The notes beneath the pieces are model-generated. The model saw only the letters and a program-made list of their open reading frames with translations, searched no databases and was not told the DNA's origin. A DNA stretch of 64,000 bases from Arthrobacter sp. cf158 (lineage in GTDB: Bacteria > Actinomycetota > Actinomycetes > Actinomycetales > Micrococcaceae), in the NCBI RefSeq assembly GCF_900106835.1, contig NZ_FNNR01000011.1, positions 97,107-161,106 on the forward strand, written 5' to 3'. Numbering within the stretch: position 1 is the stretch's first letter; each line of letters starts with the position of its first letter. Made by a program: the position numbers and the translations under genes. Of the stretch, positions 8,420 through 16,506 are shown one piece after another.

Positions 8420-9093
8420 TCTACTCCAACCCCCTGCGGGGACCGTCGGATATCGCTTCCTGGATTGCCGAGGGGCCGGTGCACTATGGAACGCACGACG
8501 ACGGCGGTCCGGGTTCGGGTGGCGAGGGCACCGGTGCGTTGGTCCTGTCGGGCTCCCTCGACGCGGAGGAGCACGGAGATCATGCACACTGGACCCTCTG
8601 GTGCCCGGAAGAAATCCCGGATCATGTGCGGATCACCTGGGAGTTCATGCCGCTGGAGGAACCCGGACTGGCCATGGTGTTCTTCGCTGCCCGGGGGCGG
8701 GGAGGCGAGGACCTTTTCTCGTCTGCCTTGGCTCCCCGCACCGGCTTCTACCCGCAGTACCACTCGGGAGATATCGATGCGCTCCATATCTCCTACTTCC
8801 GGCACAAATACGCTTCAGAACGTGCTTTCCGTACCTGCAATCTGCGTAAGAGCGCTGGCTTTGAGCTGGTGGCGCAGGGGGCTGATCCGCTTCCTCCCGC
8901 CGAAGATGCGGATGGCTATTACCGGATGGAGGTGCTCAAGGACGGCCCGTTGGTAGCCTTCTCCATCAACGGATTGCCCCTGTTTGACTGGACGGACCCA
9001 AGTGCCGGGCCTCTGGGTGGTGGGTACTTCGGAATCCGCCAGATGGCTCCACTCAAAGCCGCATACCGCAACCTCTTCATCAGCCAGCTGTAG
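8416..9093 (+). CDS. DUF1961 family protein
   Basis: A TTG start at 8416 overlaps the previous stop (TTGA), with GGGAG 7 nt upstream; no other start fits the N-terminus. The 225-residue product matches the DUF1961 pattern: YSNPL at the start, HWTLWCPEEIPDHVRITWEFMPLEEPGLAMVFFAA, FYPQYHSGDIDALHISYFR, and a beta-sandwich-like C-terminus (GGYFGIRQM). DUF1961 proteins occur in glycan-utilisation loci and look like concanavalin-type sugar-binding folds. No catalytic role is established. It probably handles pectin-derived oligosaccharides. Confidence 0.75.
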   Translation: MIYSNPLRGPSDIASWIAEGPVHYGTHDDGGPGSGGEGTGALVLSGSLDAEEHGDHAHWTLWCPEEIPDHVRITWEFMPLEEPGLAMVFFAARGRGGEDLFSSALAPRTGFYPQYHSGDIDALHISYFRHKYASERAFRTCNLRKSAGFELVAQGADPLPPAEDADGYYRMEVLKDGPLVAFSINGLPLFDWTDPSAGPLGGGYFGIRQMAPLKAAYRNLFISQL

Positions 9094-9144
9094 CCACCTC
9101 TGCCCTGTGATGGGGCGCACGAAACCATGACGTAGGATGTCCCC

Positions 9145-10152
9145 ATGCCCCTCTTTGACCTCCCTCTTGTGCAGCTCCGCAACTACACCTCCAGCGCTGT
9201 TGCGCCGGCCGACTTTGACTCGTTCTGGGACCGCACCATTACCGAGGCCAGGGCCTTGCCGCTGAACGCTGTTTTCGAGCCGGTGGACAATTATCTGTCA
9301 GTGATCGACACCTTCGACGTCACCTTTTCCGGCTTCGGGGGAGACCGCATCAAAGGCTGGCTGCACGTGCCGGCGCACCTTGAGGCCGGGCAGCAGCTCC
9401 CCGTAGTGGTGGAGTACATCGGCTATTCCGGTGGCCGTGGCCTGGTCAACCAGAACACCCGCTGGGCGCAGGCCGGCTACGCGCACTTCATCATGGATAC
9501 CCGTGGGCAGGGCTATGGTGGCGTCTCTGGCGACACCCCGGATCCGCATCCCTCGGCTGGTGGCGTCAACTACGCCGGCCTCATGACCCGGGGCGCCGAC
9601 CACCAGGACAACTACTATTTCCGCCGGGTCTACGTGGACGCCTTCCGCGCGGTGGAAGCGGCACAGAGCCATCCCGCCGTCCACCCTTCCACAGTGGTTC
9701 TCACCGGCGTGAGCCAGGGCGGCGGCATCACCGTTGCTGCAGCCGGGCTGACGGCCGGGAGGCTCGACGGCGTCATCGCCGCGCTGCCCGACGTCCCCTT
9801 CCTGCAGGACTTCCGGCGCGCCATCGACATCACCCCGCGTGGCCCCTACCCGGAGATCGCCGGATTCCTGGGCCGGCACCGTGAGAAATACGAGTCCATG
9901 CTGGCTGTAATGAACTACTTCGATGGTGTCCACCTGGGCCGCGCAGCAACTGTTCCGGCGCTGTTCTCGGCAGCCCAGATGGACGATATCTGCCCGCCGT
10001 CCACTGTGTTCGCCAGTTACAACAATTACGGTGTTGGCGGCGGTGCGCCGGAGAAGGACATCGAGGTGTACCGCTTCAACAACCACGAGGGCGGCCAGGA
10101 ACACCACTGGATCAAGCAACTGCAGTTCCTGCGCAAACTGCTGTCATCTTGA
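9145..10152 (+). CDS. Acetyl esterase, AXE1 / cephalosporin-C deacetylase family
   Basis: This is a 335-residue alpha/beta hydrolase of the AXE1 family. The nucleophile elbow is GVSQGGG (Ser190), with Asp280 in MDDICPPS and His314 in NNHEGGQ. The N-terminal LPLVQLRNYTSS and the RGQGYG segment are also family features. It probably removes acetyl groups from short xylo- or pectic oligosaccharides inside the cell. A TAGGAT hexamer ends 6 nt before the ATG, so it may have its own leaderless promoter besides read-through from the esterase operon. Confidence 0.88.
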   Translation: MPLFDLPLVQLRNYTSSAVAPADFDSFWDRTITEARALPLNAVFEPVDNYLSVIDTFDVTFSGFGGDRIKGWLHVPAHLEAGQQLPVVVEYIGYSGGRGLVNQNTRWAQAGYAHFIMDTRGQGYGGVSGDTPDPHPSAGGVNYAGLMTRGADHQDNYYFRRVYVDAFRAVEAAQSHPAVHPSTVVLTGVSQGGGITVAAAGLTAGRLDGVIAALPDVPFLQDFRRAIDITPRGPYPEIAGFLGRHREKYESMLAVMNYFDGVHLGRAATVPALFSAAQMDDICPPSTVFASYNNYGVGGGAPEKDIEVYRFNNHEGGQEHHWIKQLQFLRKLLSS

Positions 10153-10198
10153 TGGACCGGATTTGCCCGCTGTGAAGAACCGCGGTTATGGTGTGGCT

Positions 10199-10258
10199 AT
10201 GACTAAGCGTTGGTATGCGTATTTTTCGTTGGCTCTGGAGGGGCCCGCGTCTAACTGA
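10199..10258 (+). CDS. Leader peptide of the DAHP synthase gene
   Basis: This 19-codon open frame encodes MTKRWYAYFSLALEGPASN. Four of five consecutive residues (WYAYF) are Trp, Tyr or Phe, the end products of the pathway served by the next gene. It lies 114 nt upstream of the DAHP synthase start and is followed by two perfect stems. This is the arrangement of ribosome-mediated attenuation, where stalling at scarce aromatic tRNAs changes RNA folding. Recognised from composition and position. Confidence 0.8.
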   Translation: MTKRWYAYFSLALEGPASN

Positions 10259-10310
10259 CACGCATCCAACTTTCCTTCAGAGCCAACAGGGCAGAGATTA
10301 TTCTCTGCCC
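10229..10310 (+). promoter_or_regulatory. Attenuator stems upstream of DAHP synthase
   Basis: TTGGCTCTG (10229-10237, inside the leader peptide) pairs perfectly with CAGAGCCAA (10279-10287). GGGCAGAGA (10289-10297) pairs perfectly with TCTCTGCCC (10302-10310) around a TTAT loop. CTCTG in the first element can also pair with CAGAG in the third, giving a possible alternative fold. There is no long T-run after the last stem, so termination may need help, or the switch may act differently. Confidence 0.6.
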
Positions 10311-10371
10311 TTCGCCATATCCGGCGGGTTCTGAAAAGGGGCCCGCTCCGTATCCCGGACAGGACCCAGAA

Positions 10372-11520
10372 ATGACCAGCATCGCCGCAGAACCCGCCGA
10401 ATCTCTCAACTCCGCTCACACCACAGCAGCCGCGCAGCCCGCCACCTCCAACCTGCGGGTGGCCCGCTTCGAGCCGCTTCCGGCGCCCCAGGACCTCATC
10501 GCTGAGCTACCGCTGGACGCCCGGTCCGCCGCCGTCGTCGACCGCGGCCGCGACCAGGTCCGCGCCATCATGGACGGTGTGGACGATCGCCTGCTGGTGA
10601 TCGTGGGGCCGTGCTCCATCCACGACCCCAAGGCCGGCCTTGAATACGCGCGCCGCTTGGTCAGCCAGGCCGAGAAGCACAAGGAAGACCTGCTGATCGT
10701 CATGCGGACTTACTTCGAGAAGCCCCGCACCACCGTGGGTTGGAAGGGCCTCATCAACGATCCCCACCTGGACGGCAGCCACGACATTGCCGCCGGCCTC
10801 CGCGCTGCCCGTGGTTTCCTGAAGCAGGTCACCGCGCTGGGTCTGCCTACTGCCACCGAATTCCTGGAGCCCATCAGCCCGCAGTACATGGCGGACCTGG
10901 TTTCCTGGGGCGCCATCGGTGCCCGCACCACCGAAAGCCAGATCCACCGCCAGCTCGCCTCCGGGCTGTCCATGCCCATCGGTTTCAAGAACGGCACCGA
11001 CGGCGACCTCCAGGTGGCCATCGATGCTTGCGGCGCCTCTGCCGCTGAGCAGGCCTTCCTGGGAATCGACGACGACGGCCGGGCGGCTCTCGTTGCGACC
11101 TCCGGCAACCCGGACACACACGTCATTCTCCGTGGCGGACGCAAGGGTCCCAATTACTCCCAGGAGGACGTCGCCGCAGCCTCGGCCAAGCTCGCTGCCA
11201 AGGGGCTCAACCCGCGCCTGATCGTGGACGCCAGCCACGCCAACAGCGGCAAGAGCCACCACCGCCAGGCAGAGGTTGCGCTGGAAATCGGAGCACAGCT
11301 TGAGGCGGGGGAGACCTCACCGATTGCCGGCGTCATGCTGGAGAGCTTCCTGGTGGGCGGCGCGCAGAACCTGGACGTGGCAGCCCAGCTCGCGGGGACG
11401 CAGGAGCTCGTCTACGGCCAGAGCGTCACTGACGCCTGCATGGAATGGGACGTCACGGCCTCGGTGCTGGAACAGCTCGCTGCCTCGGCCCGGAAGCGCC
11501 GCGTGGCAACCGGGGAGTAG
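10372..11520 (+). CDS. aroF: 3-deoxy-7-phosphoheptulonate (DAHP) synthase, class I
   Basis: This is a 382-residue class I (AroF/G/H-type) enzyme joining phosphoenolpyruvate and erythrose 4-phosphate, the first step of aromatic amino acid synthesis. It shows VIVGPCSIHD, MRTYFEKPRTTVGWKGL, TATEFLEPISPQY, GARTTESQIHRQ and GFKNGTDG. The start ATG 10372 has AGGA about 8 nt upstream. The leader peptide and stems upstream predict attenuation by aromatic amino acids. The isozyme letter cannot be fixed from sequence, so the symbol is nominal. Confidence 0.92.
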   Translation: MTSIAAEPAESLNSAHTTAAAQPATSNLRVARFEPLPAPQDLIAELPLDARSAAVVDRGRDQVRAIMDGVDDRLLVIVGPCSIHDPKAGLEYARRLVSQAEKHKEDLLIVMRTYFEKPRTTVGWKGLINDPHLDGSHDIAAGLRAARGFLKQVTALGLPTATEFLEPISPQYMADLVSWGAIGARTTESQIHRQLASGLSMPIGFKNGTDGDLQVAIDACGASAAEQAFLGIDDDGRAALVATSGNPDTHVILRGGRKGPNYSQEDVAAASAKLAAKGLNPRLIVDASHANSGKSHHRQAEVALEIGAQLEAGETSPIAGVMLESFLVGGAQNLDVAAQLAGTQELVYGQSVTDACMEWDVTASVLEQLAASARKRRVATGE

Positions 11521-11659
11521 CATCCCACTTTCCGGAAATGCTTTCACATTGGCCCCATCAGCCTCTAGAGTATCTAGCACATGGTTGTTGGATGGCTCAG
11601 CATCGGCACACCGTTCTTCTGGGGGTGTCCTACTGTCTGAGAGCAAAGGAATATGGGAA

Positions 11660-11872
11660 ATGTCCGCAGAGACTAACTTCTCGAACGCGCGGTTCATGAC
11701 GGTGGCTGAAGTGGCCGACGTCTTGCGTGTTTCCAAAATGACCGTGTATCGCCTGGTCCACTCAGGGGAAATGCCCGCCGTCAGGTTCGGCCGTTCCTTC
11801 CGGGTTCCGGAAGAAGCCGTCGCCCAGTACCTCAAGGGTGCTGTTGTGGACGGGCAATCCGAGACTGCCTGA
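11660..11872 (+). CDS. bldC: BldC-type MerR-like DNA-binding protein
   Basis: This is a 70-residue protein with the BldC/excisionase-type winged helix: FMTVAEVADVLRVSKMTVYRLVHSGEMPAVRFGRSFRVPEEAV. BldC proteins are about this size and act as conserved actinobacterial regulators. The ATG at 11660 (MSAETNFS) is in frame, with AAAGGA about 10 nt upstream. It is probably monocistronic between DAHP synthase and bS22. Confidence 0.85.
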   Translation: MSAETNFSNARFMTVAEVADVLRVSKMTVYRLVHSGEMPAVRFGRSFRVPEEAVAQYLKGAVVDGQSETA

Positions 11873-12035
11873 GACTGCCGCGGCCCATCAGACGGACCGT
11901 GGTCACGGGGTGCCCCTTTGAAGCGGTACTCTGTTAAGGAACGTTTTACGTCAATGTAAGAATCTGTCAGTTGTACAGTCTGCTTCCGCGGATGTGTTCC
12001 AACAGACAGGAACTTCTAGTTTGTAAGGAACTTTC

Positions 12036-12134
12036 GTGGGTTCAGTTATTAAGAAGCGCCGCAAGCGTATGGCCAAGAAGAAGCACCGCAAGCTGCTTCG
12101 CAAGACCCGCCACCAGCGCCGCAATAAGAAGTAG
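12036..12134 (+). CDS. Small basic ribosomal protein bS22 (AURKAIP1/COX24 domain)
   Basis: A GTG at 12036 with AAGGAA 5 nt upstream opens a 32-residue product, begun by MGSVIKKRRKRMAKKKHRKL and rich in Lys/Arg throughout. It is nearly identical in pattern to the actinobacterial bS22/COX24 protein found on mycobacterial 70S ribosomes. A strong hairpin terminator follows at 12154. The 163-nt upstream gap holds no other gene and presumably carries a strong promoter. Confidence 0.9.
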   Translation: MGSVIKKRRKRMAKKKHRKLLRKTRHQRRNKK

Positions 12135-12153
12135 AGATACTTCATCAAGCGTG

Positions 12154-12188
12154 AATGCCCGTTACCTTTCGAGGTGGCGGGCATTTTT
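12154..12188 (+). terminator. Rho-independent terminator after bS22
   Basis: AATGCCCG and CCT pair with AGG and CGGGCATT around a TTCG-like loop, followed by TTTTGC. This is a canonical terminator 20 nt after the stop. Confidence 0.85.
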
Positions 12189-12198
12189 GCATCCTTCC

Positions 12199-12281
12199 GA
12201 CGCTCTCTCACTGTTCGTTGGGTTTTTGGTGATGCTCTCTCACTGTTCGTTGGGTTTTTGGTGATGCTCTCTCACTGTTCG
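12199..12281. repeat. 32-bp tandem array A (2.6 units)
   Basis: Units start at 12199, 12231 and 12263 (partial). Each begins GAYGCTCTCTCACTGTTCG and continues TTGGGTTTTTGGT. Read on the minus strand, the third unit's GTGAGAGAG supplies the TGA stop of the gene at 12272. It shares the 32-bp period and CTCTCTCAC core with the arrays at 13301, 63430 and 63888. Confidence 0.95.
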
Positions 12282-13234
12282 CGTGCGAAACCCGACTCCA
12301 CGGCAGGGTCAATCCAGCCGTTCCTTAGTGCCTTCTTGATTTTCAGTATTGCCTTAGTGAATCCGTCTGCCAGATCGTCCTTTCCGAAGATAAGAACTGT
12401 CCAGCCCGCCGCCGCGAAGGCTTTATCACGGCGCCGATCGCTGAAGAACTGTTCCTCCCCAAGGTGATGTTCGCCGTCGTACTGAATCGCCAAACGCCGC
12501 ACGCGAAAGCCGAGGTCCGCGGACGGAGAGAAGGGGTCGTCAACTCGGAGCCGAATCTGGAGCTCGGGTGCGGCGAGGCCTGCGTCGAGCATGGCCAGAC
12601 GAAGCATCGTCTCCGGCGCCGAGTCCGCACCGACCCTCATGAGTTCAAGTGCTTCGCGTGCGCGGACCACGCCTTGCAGGTTCTTGTGCCGGTCCAGCAT
12701 CTTCCGAAGTGCCTCCGGCGAAGTGAATGGCGTTTCGCGTCCTTCGAATTCTTGCCGCGGCATGCGAATAATCTGGTCGCCGACACAGACCAGCTCTTTT
12801 AACGGCAGCTGGCGTGCCAAGTCCAGCCAGGTCCTGGGGCGAGTGCTCATCCAGATGCCTTGATTGAACTCGATTTCGGATTCGTCCACGAGCACTGTGT
12901 GTCCGATGATGCCTCGTCGCCGCGCTGACGGGAGGTTCCTCGGTTTGCTGAGGTGGAGTTCATTCGAGTCGGCCAGCCAAGGAGGCAGGAAGAGGCCATG
13001 TAATTTGGCGGCGGTCACGTGCGAGATCCATGCGCCAGGACTCGCAGCTGAGAGGGATCGCGCAGCTTCCGCCAAGTCAAAATCCCAGCTGGCAGGGCGG
13101 TAGATTCCTTGGCTGACACTTTCGATTGAGACTTGATTCCTGAGTTGCGCGTGCTCGAAACCAGCGGCCTTGGCCTCGTCGATCGTGAAGGGAGCAGAAG
13201 CCAGCACGGCAGGAAGGGGCGACGGTTTTTGCAT
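12272..13234 (-). CDS. Hypothetical protein with C-terminal DUF559/Vsr-like nuclease fold
   Basis: This is a 320-residue protein. The N-terminal part (TIDEAKAAGFEHAQLRNQ, QGIYRPAS) resembles the AbiEi-antitoxin-like winged-helix start seen in many actinobacterial proteins. The C-terminal part has a DUF559/PD-(D/E)XK-like core, RLAIQYDGEHHLGEEQ followed by DRRRDKAFAAAGWTVLIF. Catalytic activity is unproven, and no toxin partner lies beside it. The stop codon TGA lies inside 32-bp array A, so the C-terminus GFAREQ may have been set by repeat insertion or expansion. Function unknown. Confidence 0.7.
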   Translation of the reverse strand: MQKPSPLPAVLASAPFTIDEAKAAGFEHAQLRNQVSIESVSQGIYRPASWDFDLAEAARSLSAASPGAWISHVTAAKLHGLFLPPWLADSNELHLSKPRNLPSARRRGIIGHTVLVDESEIEFNQGIWMSTRPRTWLDLARQLPLKELVCVGDQIIRMPRQEFEGRETPFTSPEALRKMLDRHKNLQGVVRAREALELMRVGADSAPETMLRLAMLDAGLAAPELQIRLRVDDPFSPSADLGFRVRRLAIQYDGEHHLGEEQFFSDRRRDKAFAAAGWTVLIFGKDDLADGFTKAILKIKKALRNGWIDPAVESGFAREQ

Positions 13235-13300
13235 ATGGGCATTGTTGCCCAGGACGGCCCTCGCGTGCAGAAGTTATCCACAGGCCCGCAGCCTATCGCC

Positions 13301-13476
13301 TTTGGTGAGAGAGGGTTGGCCGGAACGGGGCGTTTGGTGAGAGAGGGTGGGCCGGAACGGGGTGTTTGGTGAGAGAGGGTGGGCCGGAACGGGGTGTTTG
13401 GTGAGAGAGGGTTGGCCGGGTGGGGGCGTTTGGTGAGAGAGGGTGGGCCGGAACGGGGCGTTTGGTGAGAGAGGGT
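13301..13476. repeat. 32-bp tandem array B (5.5 units)
   Basis: Five full units start at 13301, 13333, 13365, 13397 and 13429, then a partial one to 13476. Each begins TTTGGTGAGAGAGGGTKGGC. On the minus strand the array starts directly after the TGA stop of the HAD hydrolase as CCCTCTCTCACC. Unit 4 differs most (GGTGGGGGCG end). The remaining gap to the next gene (13235-13300) shows no gene. Confidence 0.97.
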
Positions 13477-14294
13477 CAGTAGCGGGGGCCGCGGAATCGT
13501 GAGAAGCCGCGCCACAATCCGTAGATCGCACCGCCCACTGTGGCTGCCTTGAGGCCGAGCGTTGCTGCACGGCGGCCGGACCGGAAGTCGTACACGGGCC
13601 AGTTGTTCTCGCGCGCGTGCTTGCGGAGCTTTGCGTCCGGGTTGATCACCACGGGGTGTCCCACCATGGTGAGCAAGGGAATGTCATTGGCGGAATCGCT
13701 GTAGGCCCAGCAGTGATCGAGGTCCAGGCCTTCCCGATCGGCCACGAGTTGGACTGCCACCGCCTTGGCGGGTCCGTGCAGGATGTCACCCACGAGTTTC
13801 CCGGTGTACATGCCATCCTCCACCTCGCCCACGGTGCCCAGTGCGCCGGTCAAGCCCAAGCGGGTGGAGATCACGGTGGCAACCTCGATGGGGGTTGCTG
13901 TCACCAGCCACACCTTGCGTCCCACTCTGAGGTGTTGTTCGGCGAGTGCCTTGGTTCCGGGCCAGATCCGGGACTCGATCATTTCGTCATAGACCTCTTC
14001 ACCCAAGGCCTTGATGTCGTCAACAGTGATCCCGGCAGCAAGGGTGAGGGCGGAGTCGCGTACTGCGTGGACGTCCTCCATGTTCTCGCCGCGCATCACG
14101 AACTTGAACTGCTTCCAGGCGAACCCAGCGGCCTGCGGCAAAGTGAAGGCCTTGCGTTCGTACATCTTTCGCGCCACGTGGAAGAGGCTGGCACCCTTCA
14201 TCAACGTGTTGTCGACGTCGAAGAAAGCAGCCTCGCCAGTGTGCTTCTGCGCTTGGGCAGATGCGGCAACTGCGGCGTTCTTCTCCTCGGGCAT
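13476..14294 (-). CDS. HAD-superfamily hydrolase, subfamily IB (SerB-like)
   Basis: This is a 272-residue phosphatase-like protein. Motif I is FFDVDNT (nucleophile Asp26, Asp28), motif II is the Thr in LVTATP, motif III Lys is in GPAKAVA, and the acidic motif IV is YSDSANDIPLL. The cap arrangement fits HAD-IB enzymes related to phosphoserine phosphatase. The C-terminal GLKAATVGGAIYGLWRGF could be a weak membrane-associated tail. The substrate cannot be told. TAGACT ends 6 nt before the ATG, predicting a leaderless transcript, and the stop abuts array B. Confidence 0.85.
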   Translation of the reverse strand: MPEEKNAAVAASAQAQKHTGEAAFFDVDNTLMKGASLFHVARKMYERKAFTLPQAAGFAWKQFKFVMRGENMEDVHAVRDSALTLAAGITVDDIKALGEEVYDEMIESRIWPGTKALAEQHLRVGRKVWLVTATPIEVATVISTRLGLTGALGTVGEVEDGMYTGKLVGDILHGPAKAVAVQLVADREGLDLDHCWAYSDSANDIPLLTMVGHPVVINPDAKLRKHARENNWPVYDFRSGRRAATLGLKAATVGGAIYGLWRGFSRFRGPRY

Positions 14295-14394
14295 GCCTTG
14301 AGTCTAGTCAATTGCCGGTGCCCCGCGCTGAGGGCGCACTCTGTGCGTCATCCTGTGGGATGTGGGGGAGCACGGGGCCGGTTACCGTTATCCC

Positions 14395-14649
14395 ATGGCT
14401 ATTCCCGACGTCGTTCTCCTCACCAAAGCTGACTGCCACCTCTGCACCGAGGCGCGTGCCGCCGTCGAGCGTGTCACGAAAAGCCTGGGTGTGCAGTGGA
14501 CAGAGCAAAGGATCGACGACGATCCGCAACTGCAGGAGCGGTTCGCCGAGGAGATTCCCGTGGTGCTGGTGAACGGTATCCAACGGGATTTTTGGAAGAT
14601 CGACGAGGAACGGTTGACCCGCACCCTGAAGAAAGTCCTGGCAGGCTGA
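14395..14649 (+). CDS. Glutaredoxin-like thioredoxin-fold protein (DUF836 type)
   Basis: This is an 84-residue protein with a thioredoxin-fold start VVLLTKADCHLC (Cys14 and Cys17 as CxxC) and the cis-Pro segment EEIPVVLVNG. Length and motifs fit the glutaredoxin-like DUF836 family. TACCGT ends 6 nt before the ATG, so the mRNA may be leaderless. The next gene is the redox regulator Rex. Confidence 0.82.
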   Translation: MAIPDVVLLTKADCHLCTEARAAVERVTKSLGVQWTEQRIDDDPQLQERFAEEIPVVLVNGIQRDFWKIDEERLTRTLKKVLAG

Positions 14650-14737
14650 GGGTGGGGTTACCCGTAAGTAATGGCTTTTGTTGAGTCCGGCCGGGGGTCA
14701 TAGAGTGGAACAACAAAGCGACGCAATGGAGAATACC

Positions 14738-15433
14738 GTGACTGCGCTGGAACCGTCCCCGGAAGCGACAACCGAGGACAATGAACCTGCCGCCAAGCAG
14801 ATCCCGCCCGCGGCTGTGGCCCGGATGACCCTCTATTTGCGCGCGCTCAACTCTCTCTTGGCCGAAGGCGTGGAACGGGTTTCTTCCGAAGCGCTGGCTG
14901 AGGCATCGGGCGTTAGCTCGTCCACACTCCGCAAGGACCTTTCCTACGTTGGTTCCTACGGGACGCGCGGGGTGGGCTATGAGGTCCAATACCTTAGCCG
15001 GCATATCGCGGCCGCGCTGGGCCTGACGCACGACTGGAAAGTTGCGATTGTAGGTGCCGGTAACCTCGGAAAAGCCCTGGCGCGCTATGGCGGTTTCGAA
15101 TCCAGGGGCTTTGACGTTGTCGCCATTTTTGACGCCGACCCCATGGTGATCGGCAACGAGGTGGGGTGGCTGCGCGTCAGCGACTCCGCGGAGTTGGAGC
15201 GCGTCCTGGAGCGCACGCATACGAACATGGTGGTGCTCGCCCTGCCGGCCACCGTAGCCCAAGCGGTATGTGACCGGGTGATTGCAGCTGGTATCCGGAG
15301 CATTCTGAGCTTTGCCCCTGTGCTTTTGCAGGTCCCGCCGCATGTGAACCTTCGCAAGGTTGATATGGCCACGGAGCTTCAGATTTTGGCTTACCACGCA
15401 CAACGGGCGCAGACTCCGGGTCAGGCCATTTAG
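14738..15433 (+). CDS. rex: Redox-sensing transcriptional repressor Rex
   Basis: This is a 231-residue Rex protein. The N-terminal winged helix is VSSEALAEASGVSSSTLRKDLSYVGSYGTRGVGY, and the Rossmann domain begins VAIVGAGNLGKAL for NAD(H) sensing. The closing PPHVNLRKVDMATELQIL is typical. The GTG at 14738 was chosen because GGAG lies 6 nt upstream; an in-frame ATG at 14726 would add four residues. Rex represses respiratory and fermentative genes at low NADH/NAD and is released by NADH. No clear Rex operator is visible just upstream. Confidence 0.9.
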   Translation: MTALEPSPEATTEDNEPAAKQIPPAAVARMTLYLRALNSLLAEGVERVSSEALAEASGVSSSTLRKDLSYVGSYGTRGVGYEVQYLSRHIAAALGLTHDWKVAIVGAGNLGKALARYGGFESRGFDVVAIFDADPMVIGNEVGWLRVSDSAELERVLERTHTNMVVLALPATVAQAVCDRVIAAGIRSILSFAPVLLQVPPHVNLRKVDMATELQILAYHAQRAQTPGQAI

Positions 15434-15479
15434 CCTTCGCCGGGGTCCACGCCCGCATGTGATTCTTCTTATTGCGTGT

Positions 15480-16244
15480 TTAGCGACCGTAGGGGTTCTG
15501 GTACGGGTTGCCGAACGGCTGTGGCTTCCGGAAGTACGGAGCGGATGCCGGCAAGTACAGCAAGACGATTGCGGCAACGCCCAGCAAGATCACCACGAGC
15601 TGCATAATGCCGTACGTGGCACCGAACTGGAACAAGCCGGTGAGGCCCAGGACAGAGATCGCTGCGAAGACCGTTCCCAGGATCCTGGCCCAGTTCTTAC
15701 CTTTGCGGACGGGGAAAGCAACCAGGGCGTAAAGGCCCAAGGAAACAATTGCACCCACCACGGCACCCACTGCAATGGCGCCCCGCATGCCGTCCATGGA
15801 CCCGGCAGGAAACTCGGTGCCCTGCTGGGCGGCTTGCTGATTCATGGCGTTGATAAAGGCGTCGGCGCCGGTGGTGGCCAAGAGCAGCGAGCTGATGGCA
15901 GAAAGGATGCCGGCGGCAACGATCATCCAGAAGGCATAGTTCACCATCTGGGGAACGGCCGTAGGACCAGTGGGGCCGGGCTGCTGGCTCGGCCAATTGG
16001 TGCTCTGGCCATACTGGGGTGCAGCCTGCTGGCCGTATTGCGGTGCGGAGGGAGCCTGCTGGCCATACTGGGGTGCAGCTTGCTGGCCGTATTGCGGTGC
16101 CGCGGGAGCCTGCTGGCCATACTGCGGTGCTGCGGGCTGGCCGTATTGCGGTGCAGGAGGCTGGGGCGCCGAGGGCTGGGTGCCCGGCTGCTCGGGCTGG
16201 TTGGAGTCGCCCGGGTTTGATGGCGGGTAGGGAGGGTTGCTCAT
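15480..16244 (-). CDS. Pro/Gln/Tyr-rich four-helix membrane protein
   Basis: This is a 254-residue protein. The first 90 residues are low-complexity with repeated APQYGQQ units. The rest has four hydrophobic segments (about 102-124, 148-172, 182-204, 208-230) and ends PYQNPYGR. AAAGGA lies 6 nt before the ATG. Such proteins are common in actinobacteria and unassigned. The next gene upstream (16507-17220) has the same architecture, suggesting an old tandem duplication. Function unknown. Confidence 0.75.
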   Translation of the reverse strand: MSNPPYPPSNPGDSNQPEQPGTQPSAPQPPAPQYGQPAAPQYGQQAPAAPQYGQQAAPQYGQQAPSAPQYGQQAAPQYGQSTNWPSQQPGPTGPTAVPQMVNYAFWMIVAAGILSAISSLLLATTGADAFINAMNQQAAQQGTEFPAGSMDGMRGAIAVGAVVGAIVSLGLYALVAFPVRKGKNWARILGTVFAAISVLGLTGLFQFGATYGIMQLVVILLGVAAIVLLYLPASAPYFRKPQPFGNPYQNPYGR

Positions 16245-16419
16245 GGCATTCCTTTGCTTGTTCGACTGCTGGTGCGGCCGCCGGGATCAGCAAAATGACC
16301 CTGCCCCCAGCGTGGTTCTGCTTCCACCGTACCTCCCGGGTCTGACACTGTAGACGATCACACGCAGGTATTTCGGGCTCACAGCAAAAATCATCATGTT
16401 GGCTTACGCCTTCATGATG

Positions 16420-16457
16420 AAGGCCGCGGGAATCCGAAAGGGATTCACCGCGGCCTT
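16420..16457. terminator. Strong hairpin, probable terminator between the two membrane-protein genes
   Basis: AAGGCCGCGG plus GAATCC pairs with GGATTC plus CCGCGGCCTT around a GAAAG loop, with one bulged A. It sits 50 nt downstream of the minus-strand gene at 16507. The rest of 16245-16506 shows no gene. Confidence 0.7.
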
Positions 16458-16506
16458 TGCCTTCAAATCCGTCGTTCACCGAACGACGGCGGCAGTAGCG
16501 TCAGCG

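Noticed and set aside
12340..13234. AbiE-type toxin-antitoxin system
   Set aside because: Only an AbiEi-like N-terminus is suggested; no AbiEii toxin gene is adjacent.
13301..13476. CRISPR array
   Set aside because: Core and remainder are both repeated; there are no unique spacers and no cas genes.
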